Below the pieces are notes generated by a model. The model saw only the letters and a program-made list of their open reading frames with translations, ran no database searches and was not told the origin of the DNA. From Branchinecta lynchi (lineage: Eukaryota > Arthropoda > Branchiopoda > Anostraca > Branchinectidae), in the NCBI GenBank assembly GCA_023053575.1, contig JAKZAP010000104.1, forward strand, positions 117,214 through 181,213: a DNA stretch of 64,000 nucleotides. Reading direction: 5' to 3'. Positions 11,071-24,516 of this stretch are shown here, one piece after another. Numbering within the stretch: position 1 is the stretch's first letter; each line of letters starts with the position of its first letter. A program made the translations under genes and the position numbers.

Positions 11071-13025
11071 TTATGAGAAAACAAACCTTGTGGGGAAACA
11101 AACCTAGTGGGAAAACAAACCTTGTGAGAAAACAAACCTTGTGGGAAAACCAACCTTATGGGAAAACAAACCTAGTGGGAAAACAAACCTTGTGGGGAAA
11201 CAAACCTTTCGGGAAAACCAACCTTCTGGGAAAACAAACCTTGGGGGGAAACAAACCTTGTGGGAAAACGAACCTTGTGGGAAAACAAACCTTATGGGAA
11301 AACAAACCTTGTGGGGAAACAAACCTTGTGGGAAAACCAACCTTGCGGGAAAGCGAACCTTTTGTTAAAACCAACACAGTGGGAAAACAAACCTTGTTGG
11401 AAAACCAACCTTGCGGGAAAACCAACCTTGGGGGAAAACAAAGCTTGTGGGAAAACAAACCTTGTGGGAAAACCAACCTCGTGGGAAATACAACCTAGTG
11501 GGAAAACAAACCTTGTGAGAAAACAAACCTTGTGGGAAAACCAACCTTATGGGGAAAGCAGCCCTGCGGGAAAACCAACCTTGTGGAAAAACCAACCTTG
11601 TGGGAAAGCGAACCTTTCTTGAAAACCAACACAGTGGGAAAACAAACCTAGTGGGAAAACCAACCTTCTGAGAAAACAGTCCTTGTGGGAAAACAAACCT
11701 TGTGGGGAAACAAACCTTGCGGGAAAACTAACCTTGTGGGAAAACAAACCTTGCGGGAAAACCAACCTTGTGGGAAAACCAACCTTGTGGGGAAACAAAC
11801 CTTTCGGGAAAACCAACCTTGTGGGAAAACAAACCTTTTTGGAAAACAAACCTTGTGGGAAAACAAACCTTGTGGAAAAACGAGCCTTGTGGGAAAACAA
11901 ACCTTATGGGAAAACAAACCTTGTGGGGAAACAAACCTTGTGGGAAAAACCAACCTTGCGGGAAAGCGAACCTTTTGGGAAAACCAACACAGTGGGAAAA
12001 CAAACCTTGTGGGAAAACCAACCTTGCGGGAAAACCAACCTTGGGGGAAAACAAACCTTGTGGGAGAACAAACCTTGTGGGAAAACCAACCTCGTGGGAA
12101 AAACAACCTAGTGGGAAAACAAACCTTGTGAGAAAACCAACCTTGTGGGAAAACCAACCTTATGGGGAAAGCAACCCTGCGGGAAAACCAACCTTGTGGG
12201 AAAACCAACCTTGTGGGAAAGCGAACCTTTTGGGAAAACCAACACAGTGGGAAAACAAACCTAGTGGGAAAGCAAACCTTGTGAGAAAACAATCCTTGTG
12301 GGAAAACAAACCTTGTGGGGAAATAAACCGTGCGGGAAAACTAACCTTGTGGGAAAACAAACCTTGCGGGAAAACCAACCTTGTGGGAAAACCAACCTTG
12401 TGGGGAAACAAACCTTTTGGAAAAACCAACCTTGTGGGAAAACAAACCTTATGGGAAAACAAACCTTGTGGGAAAACAAACCTTGTGGGAAAACAAACCT
12501 TGTGAGAAAACAAACCTTGTGGGGAAACAAACCTAGTGGGAATAAAACCTTGTGAGAAAACAAACCTTGTGGGGAAACAAACCTTGCGGGAAAACTAACC
12601 TTGTGGGAAAACAAACCTTGCGGGAAAACCAACCTTGTGGGAAAACCAACCTTGTGGGGAAACAAACCTTTCGGGAAAACCAACCTTGTGGGAAAACAAA
12701 CCTTGTGGGAAAACAAACCTTGTGGGAAAACAAACCTTGTAGGAAAACAAACCTTGTGAGAAAACAAACCTTGTGGGGAAACAAACCTAGTGGGAAAACA
12801 AACCTTGTGAGAAAACAAACCTTGTGGGAAAACAAACCTTATGGGAAAACAAACCTAGTGGGAAAACAAACCTTGTGGGGAAACAAACCTTTCGGGAAAA
12901 CAAACCTTGTGGGAAAACAAACCTTGTGGGAAAACAAACCTTGTGGGAAAACGAACCTTGTGGGAAAACAAACCTTATGGGAAAACAAACCTTGTGGGGA
13001 AACAAACCTTGTGGGAAAACCAACA
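10885..13025 (-). repeat. Duplicated 2.1 kb satellite block, first copy
   Basis: The variant order recurs at 14556-16696 (offset 3671, one base short of 216 monomers). Shared rare features include TTTTGTTAAAACC, CTTGGGGGGAAAC, GGGAAATACAACC, TTTCTTGAAAACC, GGGAATAAAACC and a GGGAAAAACC monomer. Small differences include TCTGAGAAAACAG against TGTGAGAAAACAG. Confidence 0.8.
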
Positions 13026-13980
13026 CAGTGGGAAAACAAACCTTGTGGGAAAACCAACCTTGCGGGAAAACCAACCTTGGGGGAAAACCAACCTTGTGGG
13101 AAAGCGAACCTTTTGGGAAAACCAACACAGTGGGAAAACAAACCTAGTGGGAAAACAAACCTTGTGAGAAAACAATCCTTGTGGGAAAACAAACCTTGTG
13201 GGGAAATAAACCTTGCGGGAAAACTAACCTTGTGGGAAAACAAACCTTGCGGGAAAACCAACCTTGTGGGAAAACCAACCTTGTGGGGAAACAAACCTTT
13301 TGGAAAAACCAACCTTGTGGGAAAACAAACCTTATGGGAAAACAAACCTTGTGGGAAAACAAACCTTGTGGGAAAACAAACCTTGTGAGAAAACAAACCT
13401 TGTGGGGAAACAAACCTAGTGGGAATAAAACCTTGTGAGAAAACAAACCTTGTGGGGAAACAAACCTTGCGGGAAAACTAACCTTGTGGGAAAACAAACC
13501 TTGCGGGAAAACCAACCTTGTGGGAAAACCAACCTTGTGGGGAAACAAACCTTTCGGGAAAACCAACCTTGTGGGAAAACAAACCTTGTGGGAAAACAAA
13601 CCTTGTGGGAAAACAAACCTTGTAGGAAAACAAACCTTGTGAGAAAACAAACCTTGTGGGGAAACAAACCTAGTGGGAAAACAAACCTTGTGAGAAAACA
13701 AACCTTGTGGGAAAACAAACCTTATGGGAAAACAAACCTAGTGGGAAAACAAACCTTGTGGGGAAACAAACCTTTCGGGAAAACAAACCTTGTGGGAAAA
13801 CAAACCTTGTGGGAAAACAAACCTTGTGGGAAAACGAACCTTGTGGGAAAACAAACCTTATGGGAAAACAAACCTTGTGGGGAAACAAACCTTGTGGGAA
13901 AACCAACACAGTGGGAAAACAAACCTTGTGGGAAAACCAACCTTGCGGGAAAACCAACCTTGGGGGAAAACAAAGCTTGT
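12215..13980 (-). repeat. Direct tandem duplication, 883-bp unit
   Basis: 12215-13097 and 13098-13980 carry the same order at offset 883 (52 monomers minus 1 bp). Both have the GGGAATAAAACCTTGTGAG joint (near 12540 and 13422) and the AACCTTGTAGG monomer. The second copy diverges at its end, reading TTGGGGGAAAACAAAGC where the first reads TTGGGGGAAAACCAACC. Confidence 0.75.
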
Positions 13981-14555
13981 GGGAAAACAAACCTTGTGGG
14001 AAAACCAACCTTGTGAGAAAACAGTCCTTGTGGGAAAACAAACCTTGTGGGGAAACAAACCTTGCGGGAAAACTAACCTTGCGGGAAAACCAACCTTGTG
14101 GGAAAACAAACCTTGTGGGAAAACAAACCTTGTGGGAAAACAAACCTTGTAGGAAAACAAACCTTGTGAGAAAACAAACCTTGTGGGGAAACAAACCTAG
14201 TGGGAAAACAAACCTTGTGGGAAAACAAACCTTGTGGGGAAACAAACCTTTCGGGAAAACAAACCTTGTGGGAAAACAAACCTTGTGGGAAAACAAACCT
14301 TGTGGGAAAACGAACCTTGTGGGAAAACAAACCTTATGGGAAAACAAACCTTGTGGGGAAACAAACCTTGTGGGAAAACCAACCTTGCGGAAAAGCGAAC
14401 CTTTTGGGAAAACCAACACAGTGGGAAAACAAACCTTGTGGGAAAACCAACCTTGCGGGAAAACCAACCTTGGGGGAAAACAAAGCTTGTGGGAAAACAA
14501 ACCTTGTGGGAAAACCAACCTTGTGAGAAAACAGTCCTTGTGGGAAAACAAACCT

Positions 14556-16696
14556 TGTGGGGAAACAAACCTTGCGGGAAAACTAACCTTGTGGGAAAAC
14601 AAACCTTGTGGGAAAGCCAACCTTGTGGGAAAACCAACCTTGTGGGGAAACAAACCTTTCGGGAAAACCAACCTTGTGGGAAAACAAACCTTGTGGGAAA
14701 ACAAACCTTGTGGGAAAACAAACCTTGTGGGAAAAGAAACCTTATGAGAAAACAAACCTTGTGGGGAAACAAACCTAGTGGGAAAACAAACCTTGTGAGA
14801 AAACAAACCTTGTGGGAAAACCAACCTTATGGGAAAACAAACCTAGTGGGAAAACAAACCTTGTGGGGAAACAAACCTTTCGGGAAAACCAACCTTCTGG
14901 GAAAACAAACCTTGGGGGGAAACAAACCTTGTGGGAAAACGAACCTTGTGGGAAAACAAACCTTATGGGAAAACAAACCTTGTGGGGAAACAAACCTTGT
15001 GGGAAAACCAACCTTGCGGGAAAGCGAACCTTTTGTTAAAACCAACACAGTGGGAAAACAAACCTTGTTGGAAAACCAACCTTGCGGGAAAACCAACCTT
15101 GGGGGAAAACAAAGCTTGTGGGAAAACAAACCTTGTGGGAAAACCAACCTCGTGGGAAATACAACCTAGTGGGAAAACAAACCTTGTGAGAAAACAAACC
15201 TTGTGGGAAAACCAACCTTATGGGGAAAGCAGCCCTGCGGGAAAACCAACCTTGTGGGAAAACCAACCTTGTGGGAAAGCGAACCTTTCTTGAAAACCAA
15301 CACAGTGGGAAAACAAACCTAGTGGGAAAACCAACCTTGTGAGAAAACAGTCCTTGTGGGAAAACAAACCTTGTGGGGAAACAAACCTTGCGGGAAAACT
15401 AACCTTGTGGGAAAACAAACCTTGCGGGAAAACCAACCTTGCGGGAAAACCAACCTTGTGGGGAAACAAACCTTTCGGGAAAACCAACCTTGTGGGAAAA
15501 CAAACCTTTTTGGAAAACAAACCTTGTGGGAAAACAAACCTTGTGGAAAAACGAACCTTGTGGGAAAACAAACCTTATGGGAAAACAAACCTTGTGGGGA
15601 AACAAACCTTGTGGGAAAAACCAACCTTGCGGGAAAGCGAACCTTTTGGGAAAACCAACACAGTGGGAAAACAAACCTTGTGGGAAAACCAACCTTGCGG
15701 GAAAACCAACCTTGGGGGAAAACAAACCTTGTGGGAGAACAAACCTTGTGGGAAAACCAACCTCGTGGGAAAAACAACCTAGTGGGAAAACAAACCTTGT
15801 GAGAAAACCAACCTTGTGGGAAAACCAACCTTATGGGGAAAGCAACCCTGCGGGAAAACCAACCTTGTGGGAAAACCAACCTTGTGGGAAAGCGAACCTT
15901 TTGGGAAAACCAACACAGTGGGAAAACAAACCTAGTGGGAAAACAAACCTTGTGAGAAAACAATCCTTGTGGGAAAACAAACCTTGTGGGGAAACAAACC
16001 TTGCGGGAAAACTAACCTTGTGGGAAAACAAACCTTGCGGGAAAACCAACCTTGTGGGAAAACCAACCTTGTGGGGAAACAAACCTTTTGGAAAAACCAA
16101 CCTTGTGGGAAAACAAACCTTATGGGAAAACGAACCTTGTGGGAAAACAAACCTTGTGGGAAAACAAACCTTGTGAGAAAACAAACCTTGTGGGGAAACA
16201 AACCTAGTGGGAATAAAACCTTGTGAGAAAACAAACCTTGTGGGGAAACATACCTTGCGGGAAAACTAACCTTGTGGGAAAACAAACCTTGCGGGAAAAC
16301 CAACCTTGTGGGAAAACCAACCTTGTGGGGAAACAAACCTTTCGGGAAAACCAACCTTGTGGGAAAACAAACCTTGTGGGAAAACAAACCTTGTGGGAAA
16401 ACAAACCTTGTAGGAAAACAAACCTTGTGAGAAAACAAACCTTGTGGGGAAACAAACCTAGTGGGAAAACAAACCTTGTGAGAAAACAAACCTTGTGGGA
16501 AAACAAACCTTATGGGAAAACAAACCTAGTGGGAAAACAAACCTTGTGGGGAAACAAACCTTTCGGGAAAACAAACCTTGTGGGAAAACAAACCTTGTGG
16601 GAAAACAAACCTTGTGGGAAAACGAACCTTGTGGGAAAACAAACCTTATGGGAAAACAAACCTTGTGGGGAAACAAACCTTGTGGGAAAACCAACC
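14556..16696 (-). repeat. Duplicated 2.1 kb satellite block, second copy
   Basis: Second copy of 10885-13025 at offset 3671. It carries one copy of the segment that is tandemly doubled at 12215-13980, so that doubling came after, or was lost from, this copy. Confidence 0.75.
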
Positions 16697-19418
16697 TTGC
16701 GGAAAAGCGAACCTTTTGGGAAAACCTACACAGTGGGAAAACAAACCTTGTGGGAAAACCAACCTTGCGGGAAAACCAACCTTGGGGGAAAACAAAGCTT
16801 GTGGGAAAACAAACCTTGTGGGAAAACCAACCTTGTGAGAAAACAGTCCTTGTGGGAAAACAAACCTTGTGGGGAAACAAACCTTGCGGGAAAACTAACC
16901 TTGCGGGAAAACCAACCTTGTGGGAAAACCAACCTTGTGGGGAAACAAACCTTTCGGGAAAACCAACCTTGTGGGAAAACAAACCTTGTGGGAAAACAAA
17001 CCTTGTGGGAAAACAAACCTTGTAGGAAAACAAACCTTGTGAGAAAACAAACCTTGTGGGGAAACAAACCTAGTGGGAAAACAAACCTTGTGAGAAAACA
17101 AACCTTGTTGGAAAACAAACCTTATGGGAAAACAAACCTAGTTGGAAAACAAACCTTGTGGGGAAACAAACCTTTCGGGAAAACCAACCTTGTGGGAAAA
17201 CAAACCTTGTGGGAAAACAAACCTTGTGGGAAAACGAACCTTGTGGGAAAACAAACCTTATGGGAAAACAAACCTTGTGGGGAAACAAACCTTGTGGGAA
17301 AACCAACCTTGCGGGAAAGCGAACCTTTTGGGAAAACCAACACAGTGGGAAAACAAACCTTGTGGGAAAACCAACCTTGCGGGAAAACCAACCTTGGGGG
17401 AAAACAAAGCTTGTGGGAAAACAAACCTTGTGGGAAAACCAACCTTGTGAGAAAACAGTCCTTGTGGGAAAACAAACCTTGCGGGAAAACCAACCTTGTG
17501 GGAAAACCAACCTTGTGGGGAAACAAACCTTTCGGGACAACCAACCTTGTGGGAAAACAAACCTTTTGGGAAAACAAACCTTGCGGGAAAACCAACCTTG
17601 TGGGAAAACCAACCTTGTGGGGAAACAAACCTTTCGGGACAACCAACCTTGTGGGAAAACAAACCTTTTGGGAAAACAAACCTTGTGGGAAAACAAACCT
17701 TGTGGGAAAACGAACCTTGTGGGAAAACAAACCTTATGGGAAAACAAACCTTGTGGGGAAACAAACCTTGTGGGAAAAACCAACCTTGCGGGAAAGCGAA
17801 CCTTTTGGGAAAACCAACACAGTGGGAAAACAAACCTTGTGGGAAAACCAACCTTGCGGGAAAACCAACCTTGGGGGAAAACAAACCTTGTGTTAAAACA
17901 AACCTTGTGGGAAAACCAACCTCGTGGGAAAAACAACCTAGTGGGAAAACAAACCTTGTGGGAAAACAAACCTTGCGGGAAAACCAACCTTGTGGGAAAA
18001 CCAACCTTGTGGGGAAACAAACCTTTTGGAAAAACCAACCTTGTGGGAAAACAAACCTTATGGGAAAACAAACCTTGTGGGAAAACAAACCTTGTGGGAA
18101 AACAAACCTTGTGAGAAAACAAACCTTGTGGGGAAACAAACCTAGTGGGAATAAAACCTTGTGAGAAAACAAACCTTGTGGGGAAACAAACCTTGCGGGA
18201 AAACTAACCTTGTGGGAAAACAAACCTTGCGGGAAAACCAACCTTGTGGGAAAACCAACCTTGTGGGGAAACAAACCTTTCGGGAAAACTAACCTTGTGG
18301 GAAAACAAACCTTGTGGGAAAACAAACCTTGTGGGAAAACAAACCTTGTAGGAAAACAAACCTTGTGAGAAAACAAACCTTGTGGGGAAACAAACCTAGT
18401 GGGAAAACAAACCTTGTGAGAAAACAAACCTTGTGGGAAAACAAACCTTATGGGAAAACAAACCTAGTGGGAAAACAAACCTTGTGGGGAAACAAACCTT
18501 TCGGGAAAACAAACCTTGTGGGAAAACAAACCTTGTGGGAAAACAAACCTTGTGGGAAAACGAACCTTGTGGGAAAACAAACCTTATGGGAAAACAAACC
18601 TTGTGGGGAAACAAACCTTGTGGGAAAACCAACCTTGCGGAAAAGCGAACCTTTTGGGAAAACCAACACAGTGGGAAAACAAACCTTGTGGGAAAACCAA
18701 CCTTGCGGGAAAACCAACCTTGGGGGAAAACAAAGCTTGTGGGAAAACAAACCTTGTGGGAAAACCAACCTTGTGAGAAAACAGTCCTTGTGGGAAAACA
18801 AACCTTGTGGGGAAACAAACCTTGCGGGAAAACTAACCTTGCGGGAAAACCAACCTTGTGGGAAAACCAACCTTGTGGGGAAACAAACCTTTCGGGAAAA
18901 CCAACCTTGTGGGAAAACAAACCTTGTGGGAAAACAAACCTTGTGGGAAAACAAACCTTGTAGGAAAACAAACCTTGTGAGAAAACAAACCTTGTGGGGA
19001 AACAAACCTAGTGGGAAAACAAACCTTGTGAGAAAACAAACCTTGTGGGAAAACAAACCTTATGGGAAAACAAACCTAGTTGGAAAACAAACCTTGTGGG
19101 GAAACAAACCTTTCGGGAAAACCAACCTTGTGGGAAAACAAACCTTGTGGGAAAACAAACCTTGTGGGAAAACGAACCTTGTGGGAAAACAAACCTTATG
19201 GGAAAACAAACCTTGTGGGGAAACAAACCTTGTGGGAAAACCAACCTTGCGGGAAAGCGAACCTTTTGGGAAAACCAACACAGTGGGAAAACAAACCTTG
19301 TGGGAAAACCAACCTTGCGGGAAAACCAACCTTGGGGGAAAACAAAGCTTGTGGGAAAACAAACCTTGTGGGAAAACCAACCTTGTGAGAAAACAGTCCT
19401 TGTGGGAAAACAAACCTT
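16020..19418 (-). repeat. Direct tandem duplication, 1938-bp unit
   Basis: 16020-17480 matches 17958-19418 at offset 1938, exactly 114 monomers. Both copies carry AACCTTTTGGAAAAACC, GGGAATAAAACC, the AACCTTGTAGG monomer and the TTGGAAAACAAACC variants. The first copy has a local deletion and duplication near 17470-17660, where the TTTCGGGACAACC pair appears twice. Confidence 0.75.
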
Positions 19419-19419
19419 G

Positions 19420-22130
19420 TGGGGAAACAAACCTTGCGGGAAAACTAACCTTGTGGGAAAACAAACCTTGCGGGAAAACCAACCTTGTGGGAAAACCAAC
19501 CTTGTGGGGAAACAAACCTTTCGGGAAAACCAACCTTGTGGGAAAACAAACCTTTTGGGAAAACAAACCTTGTGGGAAAACAAACCTTGTGGGAAAACGA
19601 ACCTTGTGGGAAAACAAACCTTATGGGAAAACAAACCTTGTGGGGAAACAAACCTTGTGGGAAAAACCAACCTTGCGGGAAAGCGAACCTTTTGGGAAAA
19701 CCAACACAGTGGGAAAACAAACCTTGTGGGAAAACCAACCTTGCGGGAAAACCAACCTTGGGGGAAAACAAACCTTGTGGGAAAACCAACCTTGCGGGAA
19801 AGCGAACCTTTTGGGAAAACCAACACAGTGGGAAAACAAACCTTGTGGGAAAACCAACCTTGCGGGAAAACCAACCTTGGGGGAAAACAAAGCTTGTGGG
19901 AAAACAAACCTTGTGGGAAAACCAACCTTGTGAGAAAACAGTCCATGTGGGAAAACAAACCTTGTGGGGAAACAAACCTTGCGGGAAAACTAACCTTGTG
20001 GGAAAACAAACCTTGCGGGAAAACCAACCTTGTGGGAAAACCAACCTTGTGGGGAAACAAACCTTTCGGGAAAACCAACCTTGTGGGAAAACAAACCTTT
20101 TGGGAAAACAAACCTTGTGGGAAAACAAACCTTGTGGGAAAACGAACCTTGTGGGAAAACAAACCTTATGGGAAAACAAACCTTGTGGGGAAACAAACCT
20201 TGTGGGAAAACCAACCTTGCGGGAAAGCGAACCTTTTGGGAAAACCAACACAGTGGGAAAACAAACCTTGTGGGAAAACCAACCTTGCGGGAAAACCAAC
20301 CTTGGGGGAAAACAAAGCTTGTGGGAAAACAAACCTTGTGGGAAAACCAACCTTGTGAGAAAACAGTCCTTGTGGGAAAACAAACCTTGTGGGGAAACAA
20401 ACCTTGCGGGAAAACTAACCTTGTGGGAAAACAAACCTTGCGGGAAAACCAACCTTGTGGGAAAACCAACCTTGTGGGGAAACAAACCTTTCGGGAAAAC
20501 CAACCTTGTGGGAAAACAAACCTTTTGGGAAAACAAACCTTGTGGGAAAACAAACCTTGTGGGAAAACGAACCTTGTGGGAAAACAAACCTTATGGGAAA
20601 ACAAACCTTGTGGGGAAACAAACCTTGTGGGAAAAACCAACCTTGCGGGAAAGCGAACCTTTTGGGAAAACCAACACAGTGGGAAAACAAACCTTGTGGG
20701 AAAACCAACCTTGCGGGAAAACCAACCTTGTGGGGAAACAAACCTTGTGGGAAAACCAACCTTGCGGGAAAGCGAACCTTTTGGGAAAACCAACACAGTG
20801 GGAAAACAAACCTTGTGGGAAAACCAACCTTGCGGGAAAACCAACCTTGGGGGAAAACAAAGCTTGTGGGAAAACAAACCTTGTGGGAAAACCAACCTTG
20901 TGAGAAAACAGTCCTTGTGGGAAAACAAACCTTGTGGGGAAACAAACCTTGCGGGAAAACTAACCTTGTGGGAAAACAAACCTTGCGGGAAAACCAACCT
21001 TGTGGGAAAACCAACCTTGTGGGGAAACAAACCTTTCGGGAAAACCAACCTTGTGGGAAAACAAACCTTTTGGGAAAACAAACCTTGTGGGAAAACAAAC
21101 CTTGTGGGAAAACCAACCTTGCGGAAAAGCGAACCTTTTGGGAAAACCAACACAGTGGGAAAACAAACCTTGTGGGAAAACCAACCTTGCGGGAAAACCA
21201 ACCTTGGGGGAAAACAAAGCTTGTGGGAAAACAAACCTTGTGGGAAAACCAACCTTGTGAGAAAACAGTCCTTGTGGGAAAACAAACCTTGTGGGGAAAC
21301 AAACCTTGCGGGAAAAATAACCTTGCGGGAAAACCAACCTTGTGGGAAAACCAACCTTGTGGGGAAACAAACCTTTCGGGAAAACCAACCTTGTGGGAAA
21401 ACAAACCTTGTGGGAAAACAAACCTTGTGGGAAAACCAACCTTGTGGGAAAACAAACCTTTTGGGAAAACAAACCTTGTGGGAAAACAAACCTTGTGGGA
21501 AAACGAACCTTGTGGGAAAACAAACCTTATGGGAAAACAAACCTTGTGGGGAAACAAACCTTGTGGGAAAAACCAACCTTGCGGGAAAGCGAACCTTTTG
21601 GGAAAACCAACACAGTGGGAAAACAAACCTTGTGGGAAAACCAACCTTGCGGGAAATCCAACCTTGGGGGAAAACAAACCTTGTGTTAAAACAAACCTTG
21701 TGGGAAAACCAACCTCGTGGGAAAAACAACCTAGTGGGAAAACAAACCTTGTGAGAAAACCAACCTTGTGGGAAAACCAACCTTATGGGGAAAGCAACCC
21801 TGCGGGAAAACCAACCTTGTGGGAAAACCAACCTTGTGGGAAAGCGAACCTTTTGGGAAAACCAACACAGTGGGAAAACAAACCTAGTGGGAAAACAAAC
21901 CTTGTGAGAAAACAATCCTTGTGGGAAAACAAACCTTGTGGGGAAACAAACCTTGCGGGAAAACTAACCTTGTGGGAAAACAAACCTTGCGGGAAAACCA
22001 ACCTTGTGGGAAAACCAACCTTGTGGGGAAACAAACCTTTCGGAAAAACCAACCTTGTGGGAAAACAAACCTTATGGGAAAACAAACCTTGTGGGAAAAC
22101 AAACATTGTGGGAAAACAAACCTTGTGAGA
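19420..22130 (-). repeat. Satellite stretch with roughly 970-bp periodic blocks
   Basis: Segments near 19440, 19990, 20410, 20955 and 21340 repeat the same run of variants (TTTCGGG, TTTTGGG, GGGAAAACGAACC, TTATGGG, GGGAAAAACC, AAAGCGAACC, ACAGTGGG, TTGGGGG). 19621-19890 and 20591-20860 agree at offset 970. Block lengths vary, as expected from repeated unequal exchange. A 2.7 kb stretch without any other feature. Confidence 0.65.
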
Positions 22131-24516
22131 AAACAAACCTTGTGGGGAAACAAACCTAGTGGGAATAAAACCTTGTGAGAAAACAAACCTTGTGGGGAAA
22201 CAAACCTTGCGGGAAAACTAACCTTGTGGGAAAACAAACCTTGCGGGAAAACCAACCTTGTGGGAAAACCAACCTTGTGGGGAAATAAACCTTTCGGGAA
22301 AACCAACCTTGTGAGAAAACAAACCTTGTGGGAAAACAAACCTTGTGGGAAAACAAACCTTGTAGGAAAACAAACCTTGTGAGAAAACAAACCTTGTGGG
22401 GAAACAAACCTAGTGGGAAAACAAACCTTGTGAGAAAACAAACCTTGTGGGAAAACAAACCTTATGGGAAAACAAACCTAGTGGGAAAACAAACCTTGTG
22501 GGGAAACAAACCTTTCGGGAAAACCAACCTTGCGGGAAAACAAACGTTGTGGGAAAACAAACCTTGTGGGAAAACGAACCTTGTGGGAAAACAAACCTTA
22601 TGGGAAAACAAACCTTGTGGGGAAACAAACCTTGTGGGAAAACCAACCTTGCGGGAAAGCGAACCTTTTGGGAAAACCAACACAGTGGGAAAACAAACCT
22701 TGTGGGAAAACCAACCTTGCGGGAAAACCAACCTTGGGGGAAAACAAAGCTTGTGGGAAAACAAACCTTGTGGGAAAACCAACCTCGTGGGAAAAACAAC
22801 CTAGTGGGAAAACAAACCTTGTGAGAAAACAAACCTTGTGGGAAAACCAACCTTATGGGCAGAGCAATCCTGCGGGAAAACCAACCTTGTGGGAAAACCA
22901 ACCTTGTGGGAAAGCGAACCTTTTGGGAAAACCAACACGGTGGGAAAACAAACCTAGTGGGAAAACAAACCTTGTGAGAAAACAATCCTTGTGGGAAAAC
23001 AAACCTTGTGGGGAAACAAACCTTCCGGGAAAACTAACCTTGTGGGAAAACAAACCTTGTGGGAAAACCAACCTTGTGGGAAAACCAACCTTGTGGGGAA
23101 ACAAACCTTATGGGAAAACAAACCTTGTGGGAAAACAAACCTTGTGGGAAAACGAACCTTGTTGGAAAACAAACCTTATGGGAAAACAAACCTTGTGGGG
23201 AAACAAACCTTGTGGGAAAACCAACCTTGCAGGAAAGCGAACCTTTTGGGAAAACCAAAACAGTGGGAAAACAAACCTTGTGGGAAAACCAACCTTGGGG
23301 GAAAACAAAGCTTGTGGGAAAACAAACCTTGTGAGAAAACAAACCTTGTGGGGAAACAAACCTTGCGGGAAAACTAACCTTGTGGGAAAACAAACCTTGC
23401 GGGAAAACCAACCTTGTGGGAAAACCAACCTTGTGGGGAAACAAACCTTTCGGGAAAACCAACCTTGTGAGAAAACAAACCTTGTGTGAAAACCAACCTT
23501 ATGGGGAAAGCAACCCTGCGGGAAAACCAACCTTGTGGGAAAACCAACCTTGTGGGAAAGCGAACCTTTTGGGAAAACCAACACAGTGGGAAAACAAACC
23601 AAGTGGGAAAACAAACCTTGTGAGAAAACAATCCTTGTGGTAAAACAAACCTTGTGGGAAAATAAACCTTGCGGGAAAACTAACCTTGTGGGAAAACAAA
23701 CCTGTCGGGAAAACCAACCTTGTGGGAAAACCAACCTTGTGGGGAAACAAACCTTGTGGGAAAACAAACCTTGTGGGGAAACAAACCTTGCGGGAAAACT
23801 AACCTTGTGGGAAAACAAACCTTGTGGGAAAGCCAACCTTGTGGGAAAACTAACCTTGTGGGGAAACAAACCTTTCGGGAAAACCAACCTTGTGGGAAAA
23901 CAAACCTTGTGGGAAAACAAACCTTGTGTGAAAACAAACCTAGTGGGAAAACAAACCTTGTGGGAAAACAAACCTTGTGGGAAAGCCAACCTTGCGGGAA
24001 AACTAACCTTGTGGGAAAACAAACCTTGTGGGAAAGCCAACCTTGTGGGAAAACTAACCTTGTGGGGAAACAAACCTTTCGGGAAAACCAACCTTGTGGG
24101 AAAACAAACCTTGTGGGAAAACAAACCTTGAGTGAAAACAAACCTTGTGGGAAAACCAACCTTGTGGGAAAGCGACCCTTTTGGGAAAACCAACACAGTG
24201 GGAAAACAAACCTTGCGGGAAAACTAACCTTATGGGAAAACAAACCTTGCGGGAAAACCAACCTTGTGGGAAAACCAACCTTGTGGGGAAACAAACCTTT
24301 CGGGAAAACCAACCTTGTGGGAAAACAAACCTTATGGGAAAACAAACCTTGTGGGAAAACAAACCTTGTGGGAAAACGAAACTTGTGGGAAAACAAACCT
24401 TATTGGAAAACAAACCTTGTGGGGAAACAAACCTTGTGGGAAATCCAACCTTGCGGGAAAGCGAACCTTTTGGGAAAACCAACACAGTGGGAAAACAAAC
24501 CTTGTGGGAAAACCAA

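Noticed and set aside
9903..11498. 531-codon frame joining satellite, the RT fragment and inverted satellite
   Set aside because: Only the 10169-10428 portion resembles a protein. The rest is satellite read-through on either side of the inversion.
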